From positions 49,563,779 through 49,627,778 of the forward strand of contig NC_091292.1 of assembly GCF_038502225.1 (NCBI RefSeq): 64,000 bases of DNA, written 5' to 3'. Position numbers and translations under genes: made by a program. This stretch comes from Cherax quadricarinatus. Lineage: Eukaryota > Arthropoda > Malacostraca > Decapoda > Parastacidae. The notes beneath the pieces were generated by a model. It had not been told where the DNA came from. It saw only the letters and a list, made by a program, of their open reading frames with translations, and made no database searches. Positions 41,312-51,091 of this stretch are shown here, one piece after another (within the stretch, counting starts at the first letter, position 1; every line of letters starts with the position of its first letter).

Positions 41312-41507
41312 ATTTTGCTTCACACTGTACACTGGTATTTTCTTTCTTCAGTATTGTATTTCATGTGACTCGATCATTTAGTATACATTTCCACTTAGTA
41401 TAAATTTATCTGAAAATAAAATATTAAATTATAACATTTCAGTAAAATATAGATTGACATTTCTGACATTAATAGAACGTTAATAATTCCATTCTTTCAG
41501 GTAACAT
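41312..41507 (-). pseudogene. zinc-finger gene F, 5' part upstream of the insertion
   Basis: On the minus strand an ATG at 41507 opens MLPERMELLTFY then a stop. The first residues resemble the start of gene C (MSFERMEKLTY). A finger start (KYQCTV) lies next to the 41312 junction and continues, across the foreign segment, at 34875. A T-rich AG-ending tract near 41415 could be a splice acceptor. Together with 34673-34875 this is one interrupted gene. Confidence 0.65.
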
Positions 41508-41569
41508 TTTAATTATTAATATATAATAGGTATTAAGTATCAAAAAATATATATATTTTTACATTTATA

Positions 41570-41669
41570 NNNNNNNNNNNNNNNNNNNNNNNNNNNNNNN
41601 NNNNNNNNNNNNNNNNNNNNNNNNNNNNNNNNNNNNNNNNNNNNNNNNNNNNNNNNNNNNNNNNNNNNN
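41570..41669. other. assembly gap, 100 N
   Basis: Exactly 100 N, a size placeholder. Retrotransposon copy 2 starts directly after it at a point corresponding to 37078 in copy 1, so the missing 5' part may be hidden in the gap or may never have been joined. Confidence 0.99.
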
Positions 41670-43854
41670 ACGTATTCCTGGATTCTCTGCCTACCTTCAG
41701 CGCCTGGAAGGGACTGGCAGGGGCACGGCGATCTACGTCAGGACCACTATCCCTCATTCAATCTCCACTGACCCCATCGACTGTGGGGAAGGCGTAGAGG
41801 TTCAGGCTGTCACCCTACACCTGGCAGATGGACCTCTCGTGGTTTACAATATTTACAGAAGCTCTCGGTACACCCTTGACATCTCAGAGGTGGCAGCACT
41901 CGCCCCACGGGAGGGTCTTGTTGTGGCTGGGGATGTCAATGCCCACCACCCAATACTTTCTTCTGTCTCTCCTACCAACGCAGCTGGGAGGCACCTTGCA
42001 GCTGTGCTGGAGGAGGTCCCTGAGATCGCCCTCCTCAATAATGGTGAGCCAACCCATCACTATGGTGGCCGCTTGGATGTCACACTCATCTCTAGGCGGT
42101 TGCTCTCGAGCGCGAGATGGGAGGTCCACCCCCATCTCACCAGTGATCACTTTGCAGTGGTCACGCTTTTGCAGCGTGCCCAGGAGGACCTCGATCTGCT
42201 GGCTTCCACCTGCCGTCACTTGGGACTCAAGATATCTGCAGCAAAATCCAAAGCCATGATCCTTCGCACCAAGGTGCCCAGTCAGAGGCTGCGGGTCCTG
42301 GGCATCGACCTGGAGTGGGTTCACAGTTATAGGTACCTTGGCATCTACATTGACAGGCACCTCACCTTCCAGAAACATGTGCACCACATTAAAGAGAGGG
42401 CTCTGCAGAGGGTCAGGGCATTGAGTGCCATGGCCAACCCTAGGGTTGGGGCCAGCCTCGAGGTCATGAGGTTGTTCTACATCCAGGCAATACGTTCCCT
42501 CGTTGACTATGGGGCACTTGCTCTGGTTCACGCCAGACCCACAAACATCAAATTCCTCTGTGTCATCCAGAACACAGCTGTACGGGCCATGCTGGGGGCT
42601 CCTAGATGGGCCAATGCAGTGGCTCTGAACCTTGAGGTGCAGCTACAGCCTCTTGAAGACAGGATCCAACTGGTAGCTGCCAGGAGGATTGCAAAGTATC
42701 TCCGACTCCCAGGGGCTGACAAACTGATGAGAGATTTACGGGTCCGCCAGGGACAGGTCATTCCACTGCATCCCGGCCGCCGATGGATGTGGTTGGTAGC
42801 AGATGCCACACAGAAGCTCTTGCCCATGACATTGCTCCAGGCGGGAGGCTGCGACAGACTGGCAGCGAACTACACGGTGCCACCCCCTTGGGCACCAGAG
42901 CTGTTTGCGGTGAGCTGGACAACCCTACCAGACAGCAAGAGGCATTGCACCCGGGACATTCTGCACCACCTTGCCTCGGCTAGCATTGTGGGTGCGGAAG
43001 GCCCAGGGTGTGTGCCATAATACACTGATGGCTCCAGAGACCCAGTGGCAGGCCGCACAGCTGCTGGGATGTTCCACAGCAATCTGACAGCAGGTTGGCG
43101 CCTCCCAGACCATTGCACCATCCTCCAGGCCGAACTCTTTGCCATCCAACAAGCTCTGCGGCATGCTCTTGCAGACCATCAGCATCCCCCCATCATCCAC
43201 GTTGATTCCAAGGCAGCAATCCAAGCGCTTATGCACAGAGAGCCAAAGGACAACATACACTTAATCACATCCATCCGGGGTGACCTGCAGACTCTCATGG
43301 CCCAGGGTCGCAGGGCTACCATCAACTGGATCCCGAGCCATGTGGGTATCCCTGGCAATGATGCTGCAGATGAGGCTGCTAGAACTGCAACCCTCGAGGC
43401 ACAGCCACATGCTGCGATCTCCATCAGCCTCAGCCAGATTGCGCTGTTGGCTGCTGATGCGGCCAGGCGCCCATTCCTTGACCCTGGGGAGTCACGGAGC
43501 CTCTGTTGGTATGTCAGGGCGACCCACAGGGTGCCCCGTCCAAGTCTTCGGACACAGTCCAGGGAACTGAGGGTGCATATCCACCGCCTACGCTTAGGGT
43601 ATCCCACCACTGTGCGGATTGTTGAATGGGCACGAGAGGAGCTCTGTGCCCATTGTGACCGAATGGTTCCACAGCCCTTGGTGCACTACCTGTTAGACTG
43701 CCCGGCTACGATGCCCCTTCGCCGTAGACACTTCCCAATGACCCCAGTAGGGCAGACCCGAGAGAATGAGGCAGCACATCTTGTGTACTTAGCTGTCAGG
43801 GACTTGGAAACCTTACTTCCAGTCCTTGCATGTCATCCGCCCCCCCCCCGCTGA
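41670..43854 (+). pseudogene. copy 2 ORF2 remnant, endonuclease joined to RT end
   Basis: The frame runs from inside the endonuclease (GFSAYLQRLEG...) through GDVNAHH and SDH. At 42164 it is joined by the 1313-bp deletion to the part of the reverse transcriptase after YADD. The deletion happens to cancel the frame change caused by the 55-bp loss seen in copy 1. One frame is therefore open to the TAA at 43018-43020. RNase H and the Cys/His motif follow at 43021-43854. All core reverse-transcriptase motifs are missing. Confidence 0.88.
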
Positions 43855-44104
43855 AGTTGCTGTGAGGGCCTGCTTTGGGCCTCCATTGCACTGCGCACCA
43901 GCCACTGTTAGTGCACACAAACATTTGGTACGTCATCTGGCCATAGGGCCGGTGAGGTACCCCCCCCCCTTCCTGCTGAAGACCTGCCACACAGGTGCAA
44001 GTAACGATAAATGTCACTTCCCTACCCGGGGAGCCAATGCCGGGTCACCAAAATGGAAGAGACCCGGGCCGGGATTACCGGCGAATCAATTAGAATAGAA
44101 TAGA
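41670..44104 (+). mobile_element. I-superfamily retrotransposon, copy 2 (partial)
   Basis: Apart from one 1313-bp internal deletion (bases equivalent to 37573-38885 of copy 1), this is nearly identical to copy 1 from 37078 to its 3' end, with only a few substitutions and differences in C-run length. It shares the TAA before RNase H with copy 1, so both descend from one damaged parent rather than from separate retrotransposition events. It ends at the same AGAAT tail and the same target sequence (44105-44116) before KRBA2-like coding sequence. Confidence 0.92.
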
Positions 44105-44700
44105 ATAGATTATACAGTTACCACAAAAAAAACTGGGTCAGTGGATTGCCATTTATACAATTACAAAAAAAACACTGCTTTAAATAGAGGTATTGGAATA
44201 TCTCCTTACAAAGCAGTTTTTGGTATTGATCCACCAGTAGGAATGAAATCAGTTTTACCAATATCACTTTTTAAAAAAATAAAAGGAGTTTTTCTTAATG
44301 AAAAAAACTTAGAAGAAATTGAATTTTTAAATGATGAAGAAGAATATTCATATTCATTACCTTTACAATCTTCACCATTACCATCAACTTCTGCTTTACA
44401 ATCTTCACCATTACCAACAACTTCTGCTACTTTATCAATACCAGTTGTTGTTTCACCATTACCAACTACTTCACCAATTGATGCTAATTTTAATGATAGT
44501 AATAGTATACTACTTCATTTATCATCAGATTCTGATAATAATAATAATGAAACAGAAACAATGGAAGAAGAAGAAGAAGAACAGTTAGAAAATGAAAAAG
44601 AAATAATAATGGATGAAGAAGAACAATATTTTGAAAACGAAAAAGAAATAATAATGAATGAAGAAGAACAGCGGTTGTAAAATGAAAAAGAAATAGTAAT

Positions 44701-44733
<33 letters not shown>

Positions 44734-45279
44734 AGAGGAAGAAGAAGAAAAGGATCGTTTATTAAATATAAAAGGAATTCGTAATAAAGCTTCTATTCAA
44801 CAACAAAAAAATGGAACAAAAATGTTGAAAACAAAAAATCTTAAAAAGAAAGTATCACCAATTTTTAAAAATGATACTGTAATTGTTCCTGTACCAGAAG
44901 TTGATAGAGGATCTAATTAGCCCCACGAAATGTAATAGGAATAGTTACAAAAATTGATTATGATAGAGAATTATATCAAATAACTACCCCATTTGGCACA
45001 ATTGATACTTTATTAAGTCAAAATCAATTTGAAAGGTGTTTAACTAGGAATTTATTAACACATAAAGATATTGCTGGATCAATTACACACACAAAGAGTT
45101 TACGACACATTGTAAAAGAACAGATGAAAAGCTTAAATGAAAATAGAATTGGTTCTAAAAATGTTTTATGTCATTGTCAAAAATTACCTTGCAATACGAA
45201 TAGGTGTATTTGTAAAAGTAATAATGAAAAATGTACTGATAAATGCAAACATATTAAAAGTTATTGTAAAAATGTTTAA
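44105..45279 (+). pseudogene. KRBA2-like integrase-derived gene, C-terminal part
   Basis: Begins with the target sequence at 44105 and continues the exon. It holds the SPYKAVFG segment, a Ser/Pro linker, a long acidic stretch (44560-44760, mostly Glu), a basic patch (KMLKTKNLKKKVS) and then VPEVDRGSN. A further domain, RNVIGIVTKIDYDRELYQI, is followed by a Cys-rich tail near 45170-45270 with CHC, CIC and CxxxC spacing like the CXC-type end of KRBA2 proteins. Breaks: TAA at 44678-44680 and a one-base loss near 44916 that produces TAG at 44918. The final stop is at 45277-45279. These proteins derive from a Ty3-type integrase; their cellular role is not established. Confidence 0.75.
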
Positions 45280-45352
45280 TTAAATATATTTTAAAAATTT
45301 TATATAAAAAATTAGTAAATTTAAGTTATTCTAAAAAAAATATTTAAATAAA

Positions 45353-45999
45353 ATATTTATAATTTAAAACTCTGTTAATGTCATTATTATTTTTTTGTTT
45401 GAATAATGGTTTTACATATCGCTGCTTCTCTGATAAACTTGGTTAGAATACGCTTCCAACATACTAATACTGACAACTATATATTTCAACTTCATTACCG
45501 GTGGACTTCTACTTTCTGTTTTTTAGCATGTGCCTTATTAATGGCTTCAGATTATATAGGTCAAGCTATTCAATGTTATGATAGTTTAGGTATTTCAGTT
45601 TCTAATCCCATTAACACCTATTGCTGGGTAATGTCCACCTTTACAATAAACAACACTAATTTTGATTGATCTCATTATATTTATAATTTAAAACTCTGTT
45701 AATGTCATTATTATTTTTTGTTTGAATAATGGTTTTACATATCGCTGCTTCTCTGATAAACTTGGTTAGAATACGCTTCCAACATACTAATACTGACAAC
45801 TACATATTTCAACTTCATTACCGGTGGACTTCTACTTTCTGTTTTTTTGCATGTGCCTTATTAATGGCTTCAGATTATATAGGTCAAGCTATTCAATGTT
45901 ATGATAGTTTAGGTATTTCAGTTTCTAAACCCATTAACACCTATTGCTGGGTAATGTCCACCTTTACAATAAACAACACTAATTTTGATTGATCTCATT
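45353..45999 (+). repeat. 324-bp tandem duplication at innexin 5' end
   Basis: The stretch 45353-45676 is repeated at 45677-45999 with only three or four substitutions and one T-run length change. Each copy contains about 50 bp of AT-rich leader, the ATG and the first 87 codons of the innexin. The first copy runs to a TGA and then restarts into the leader of the second, so only the second (ATG at 45729) is joined to the rest of the gene. Confidence 0.9.
45406..45669 (+). pseudogene. innexin N-terminal piece, first duplicate
   Basis: Complete copy of the first 87 innexin codons plus TGA, from the tandem duplication. It differs from the second copy at two residues (Leu versus Phe in membrane segment one, Asn versus Lys before NTYCW). 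It carries the same TGA, so the nonsense change predates the duplication. It cannot form a channel alone. Confidence 0.8.
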
Positions 46000-46880
46000 A
46001 TATATATCTTAATAGTAAATTTGATGGTACAGGAACTTTTTATCCAGAGAGACACATAAAAACTTATCACTCTTACTATCAATGGGTACCATTTATACTT
46101 GTTCTTCAAGGAAGTCTTTTTTATATACCTCATTTACTTTGGAAAATTATTGAAGGTAAAAAAGCTGATACACTCTTACATGATCTTCAGTTTTATTCTG
46201 AAGACGAAAATAGCGAAAAATGAGAAATAAAATTATAAAATACTTACAATCATCTTGGAGTTACAATGAAAAATATTTTAAAGGATATATGGTATGTGAA
46301 ATAATTAATTTTATTAATATTATTGGACAAATGTTCTTTCTTAATACCTTTTTTTGGTGGTGTTTTTATAACTTATTGTACTAATGTATTAAATTACGTG
46401 ATAGATAATGATAAGTATAATAATCCAATGATTACAACATTTCTCAGAATTACAAAGTGTAACTTCTATAAATTTGGACCCTCAGGATCTCGAGAATTAT
46501 TAGATTATACTTGTATATTACCTCAAAATATGTTAAATGAAAAAATATTCACTGTTATGTGGTTTTGGTTTGTATGTCTTGCTACTATTACTGCCATTCA
46601 GATTGTTTGGCATATAACCATTATTTATAGTCCTGTCATAAGAATTTATAATTATCAGGGTAAATTTAAAGCTTCATTCCAAATGAAAGAAGGTATTCAA
46701 TCTCTTAATATTGGTGATTATTTTCTATTGGATATATTAGGTCATAATCTTGATGCATATAATTTTAAAGAGCTTCTTATGTTAACATTAGGATGTAAAG
46801 AAATTAGAGAAAATATACAGTGTGATAATAAAAATAATTGTTATTTTAAATATAAAATGTATGGTGATACACCTGTATAA
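45729..46880 (+). pseudogene. innexin (gap-junction protein), frame-broken
   Basis: Recognised by order and motifs. The N-terminus has IFQLHYRWT, a first membrane segment, YIGQAIQC and NTYCW, which are the two first-loop cysteines. YHSYYQWVPF leads into membrane segment two. CEIINFINIIGQMFF is segment three. The second loop has KCNFYKFGPSGS and DYTC. NEKIFTVMWFWF leads into segment four, with a ~110-residue cytoplasmic tail ending at 46880. Innexins form gap junctions and hemichannels in invertebrates. No intron interrupts it. Three breaks: a TGA after FTINNTNFD (45990-45992), a frame change at the A run near 46227, and an extra T in a seven-T run near 46349. The latter two are homopolymer-associated and may be consensus errors. 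Confidence 0.83.
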
Positions 46881-46882
46881 GT

Positions 46883-47083
46883 TTAAGAATTAATATTTAT
46901 ATCTAAATGAAAAAAATTACAGATACTATTTAAATTTAATAATATATCTGTAGATGAAAGTAATGTATCATTATCAATTAAATTTATTTTTAATATAAAA
47001 TCATTTAATATTTTTTTTAATTTCTCAGTTTTTTCATTTTTATTTTTATTATTAATAATATGTTTCTTTAATACTACTGACAT
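46883..47083 (-). CDS. hypothetical 66-residue ORF
   Basis: ATG at 47083, stop at 46883, tail-to-tail with the innexin with only two bases between them. Composition is Lys, Asn, Leu and Ile rich, as expected in AT-rich DNA. No signal peptide, membrane segment or known motif. It could be a chance frame or the last exon of a gene together with the ORF upstream at 47227. I do not recognise it. Confidence 0.25.
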   Translation of the reverse strand: MSVVLKKHIINNKNKNEKTEKLKKILNDFILKINLIDNDTLLSSTDILLNLNSICNFFHLDININS

Positions 47084-47226
47084 TGTTTCTAATAACTACT
47101 TCTTATATATTTTATATATATATATATATATTAAAAATAAATATATTTATACACTTGATTGATTATCTATAAAATTAAAAAAAAACTATTTATTATATTT
47201 ATATACTGAATTTTCTTTATAAATAT

Positions 47227-47724
47227 TTAATCTTTAGTAAGTAAAATATCTTGTAAACATTGTATTTTAAGGTTCATGCATTGGGATACATCTATCTTTT
47301 GTTGTTTACATGAATTAAGTTCAGTTTCATCATTATCTTCATAAAGAGAACATATCAGAATATCTTCTAACCAAGAAATATTTTCAATTTTTTTTATTAT
47401 CATATTAAATTTATCATAAACAATATTATCTGTAACTTCATTTATATACTTTACTGTTGGTGATAAATTATATTTAACACTGTTGATATTTTTTAAATCT
47501 TGAATATCGGATAAAGAAAGAAGAAGTGGTTGAATAAATTTTTCATTAACTATGGGTTTTCTAACTAAATTAGGAGGTAAATGACCTTTAAATTGTAAAA
47601 TTATTTCTATTAGAGCCCATCCTTGATATCTAAGAGAATTTTCTAAAAGTATAATATAAATTTTTATAATATGTAACCGTCGCCTAAGCTCATGTATATA
47701 ACAAATATACTGATTTCTTACCAA
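47227..47724 (-). CDS. hypothetical ORF, possibly an exon
   Basis: The frame is open from about 47790 to the stop at 47227 without an ATG; the first Leu-type start is at 47724. It encodes about 165-190 residues with helical, amphipathic character, ILE/LEU rich, a Trp-containing centre (YQGWALIEIILQF) and an acidic stretch near the end. AAG-type splice signals are not clear. The 5' end enters the inverted-repeat satellite. It is longer than expected by chance in 75% AT sequence and has balanced composition, so it may be a real exon of an unrecognised gene. Confidence 0.4.
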   Translation of the reverse strand: MVRNQYICYIHELRRRLHIIKIYIILLENSLRYQGWALIEIILQFKGHLPPNLVRKPIVNEKFIQPLLLSLSDIQDLKNINSVKYNLSPTVKYINEVTDNIVYDKFNMIIKKIENISWLEDILICSLYEDNDETELNSCKQQKIDVSQCMNLKIQCLQDILLTKD

Positions 47725-47764
47725 ATTTAAGATTATTTTATGTCTATAATGTTCCCAATTTCCA

Positions 47765-50532
47765 TTAATAATATTTAGAGCACTTTTCAGACAAACCTGA
47801 TTTTTTAGCTAAAATTCATGGATTTTCAAACTTTTCCATCAGAATTACTGATGGAATTGAATTTTATGCTGAAAGTAACTTAAATATGACATTTTAGTGT
47901 AGTATTGTGTCAATATACATTTCAAGTGTGAAAATCCATGCTAAAAAGTAAGGTGTAATTGAAAGGTGCTCTAAATGCTGAAAATCGTCAAAATATGCAG
48001 TAAAACATCATTTTACCATATTTTTCGATTTTTTCAATGCTTCAGGTATTTTTAAAAATAGCAAAAGCATTGAAAAAATCGAAAAATATGGTAAAATGAT
48101 GTTTTACTGCATATTTCGATGATTTGTAGCATTTAGAGCACTTTTCAAACAAACCTTTTTTTAACTAAAATACATGGATCTTCACACTTGAAATATATAT
48201 TGACACAATACTACACTAAAATGTCATATTTAAGTTACTTTCAGCATAAAATTCAATTCCATCACTAATTCTGATAAAAAAAAGTTTGAAAACCCATGAA
48301 TTTCAGCTGAAGAATCAGGTTTGTCTGAAAAGTGTTCTAAATGCTCTAAATCGTCGATATATGCAGTTAAACATCATTTTACCATATTTTTCGATTTCAT
48401 CAATGCTTTTGGTATTTTAAAAAATATATGAAATATATGAAATACGTGAAATATATGAAATACCTGAAGCTTTGAAAAAATCGAAAAATCTGGTAAAATA
48501 ATGTTTTACGGCATATTTCGACGACTTGAAGCATTGAGAACACTTTTGAGACAAAGCTGATTTTTTTACCTAAAATTCATGGATTTTCGAACTTTTTTAC
48601 CAGAGTTACTAATGGAATTGAAATTTTCGAGACTTTTCAACTTTTTAAAGTATGTTACATATTTTTCAAAAAGCCCATAAAATTTGGATAAAATTCAGCA
48701 ATAATTTTGAATGTTTAACATAATTTTTAATAATACCAAAAGCATTGAAAAAATCGAAAAATGTGGAAAAAATTATGTTTTACTGCATATTTCGACGTTT
48801 TATAGAATTTAGAACACTTTTCACACAAACCTGTTTTTTAGCTAAAATTCATGGATTTTCAAAGTTTTTTATCAGAATTAGTGATGGAATTGAATTTTAT
48901 GCTGAAAGTAACCTAAATATGACATTTTAGTGTACTATTTTGTCAATATATATATATTTTACCTAAAAAGTAAGGTTTTATTGAAAAGTGCTCTAAATGC
49001 TCCAAATCGTCGAAATATGAATAAAAACATCATTTTGCCATATTTTTTCTATTTTCTCTATGCTTTTGCTATTTTTAAAAATACTTGAAGCATTGAAAAA
49101 CTCGAAAAATATGGTAAAATGATGTTTTACTGCATATTTCGACGATTTTCAGCATTTAGAGCACTTTTCAATTAAACCTTACTTTTTAGCTAAAATACAT
49201 GGATTTTCACACTTGAAATGTATATTGACACAATACTACACTAAAATGTCATATTTAAGTTACTTTCAGCATAAAATTAAATTCCATCAGTAATTCTGAT
49301 AAAAAAGTTTGAAAATCCATGAATTTTAGCTAAAATATCAGGTTTCACTGAAAAGTGTTCTAAATGCTTTAAATCGTCGAAATATGCAGTAAAATATCAT
49401 TTTGCCACATTTTCGATTTTTTTCAATCCTTTTTGTATTTCAGAAAATATATGAAATATTCAAAATTATTTCTGAATTTCATCGAAGTATTATGGGCTTT
49501 TTGAAAAATATGTAATATACTTTAAAATGTGGAAAAGGATCGAAAATTTCAATTCCATTAGTAATTCTCATAAAAAAGGTTGAAAATCAATGAATTTTTA
49601 GCTAAAAAATCAGCGTTGTCTGAAAAGTGTTCTAAATGCTCCAGATCGTCGAAATATGCAGTAAAACGTCATTTTACCATGTTTTTCGATTTTTTAAATG
49701 CTTCAGGTATTTTTAAAAATAGCAAAAGCATTGAAAAAATTGAAAAATATGGTAAAATGATGTTTTACTGCATACTTCGACGATTTTCAGCATTTAGAGC
49801 ACTTTTCAATTAAACCTTACTTTTTAGCTAAAATACATGGATTTTCACACTTGAAAAATATATTGACACACTACTACACTAAAATGTCATATTTAAAATT
49901 TTGTCATATATATTTCGACGATTTGGAACACTTTTCAGACAAAGCTGAATTTTTAGCTAAAATTCATGGATTTTCAAACTTTTTTATAAGAATTACTAAT
50001 GGAATTGAAATTTTCGAGGCTTTTCAACAAAGTGCTCTAAATGCTAAAAATCGTCGAAATATGAATAAAAACATCATTTTGCCATATTTTTTCGATTTTC
50101 TCTGTGCTTTTGCTATTTTTAAGAATACCTGAAGCATTGAAAAACTCGCAAAATATGGTAAAATGATGTTTTACTGCATATTTCGACGATTTTGAGTATT
50201 TAGAGCACTTTTCAATTAAACCTTACTTTTTAGCTAAAATACATGGAATTTCACACTTTAAATCGTCGAAATATGCAGTAAAACATCATTTTGCCACATT
50301 TTTCGATTTTTTTTTCAATGCTTTTGGTATTTTAGAAAATATATGAAATATTCAAAATTATTTCTGAATTTCATCGAAGTTTTATGGGCTTTTTGAAAAA
50401 TATGTAATATACTTTAAAATGATGAAAAGGATCGAAAATTTCAATTCCATTAGTAATTCTGATAAAAAAGGTTGAAAATCCATGAATTTTTGCTAAAAAA
50501 TCAGCGTTGTCTGAAAAGTGTTCTAAATGCTC
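47765..50532. repeat. AT-rich satellite of long inverted repeats, left part
   Basis: Two modules alternate in both orientations. Module P holds CATATTTCGACGATT next to AAAACATCATTTTACCATA, folded about a spacer. At 47962-48142 the two arms are about 75 bp each and nearly perfect complements around a ~25-bp spacer. Module Q begins TAGCTAAAATACATGGATTT and ends with its complement about 130-150 bp later. Further P dyads lie near 48335-48545, 48990-49155 and 49620-49800. Short frames such as 48745-48930, 49580-49813 and 50371-50553 are just this repeat read as protein. Confidence 0.88.
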
Positions 50533-51091
50533 AAAGAGTTGCAGCCCAGCCACCGTGGAGAGAAGACGTCGTCGTTCCTGCTCTTCAGCTGAGCAACTCT
50601 GAACACTGTTGCTCGAGAATTTACTTGGGTTATCCTGAGTAGTTCTTCACCAGAGCTGAGAGGAGACTTGCTTGCAGTCACTTCGAGCCCCATCCCATCA
50701 AGAGGGTAAGGCGGTGACTTGCTTGCTTGTTCACCCCTCTCATCCCCATCCCCCCATCCTTCCCCATCCTCCCCTCACCCATACATCAACACTGGCCCAC
50801 ACACTTAACACACTACATACATTGCTATCCTTCTGACTGTCCTATCTTCTTCTTTTTCGGCAACTTCGCTTTGGCGAGTTAACACAAGGCATTTTGACCA
50901 TCTGGTAGCCCGTGTGGTTTTTTAAAATCCAGCCGATCTTTGCCTTGGGCCCTTTCCCCTCACTACTCGAGGGTAGGCTATCTTAGGGGCTGACCTTCAT
51001 AAGTCAGCTGAAATAGGATGTTAGGCTAACATTAAGGAAAGATACCTTTTTGTTAAGCAACTCCTCTGCCAGATGCACCTTCCCAGGCATC

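Noticed and set aside
45353..47790. An integrated DNA virus block (innexin plus small opposing ORFs)
   Set aside because: Only the innexin is identifiable, and innexins are ordinary invertebrate genes; no viral structural or replication gene is seen.
48745..50553. Small proteins of 60-93 residues in the AT-rich region
   Set aside because: They translate the same P and Q satellite modules and recur in both orientations.
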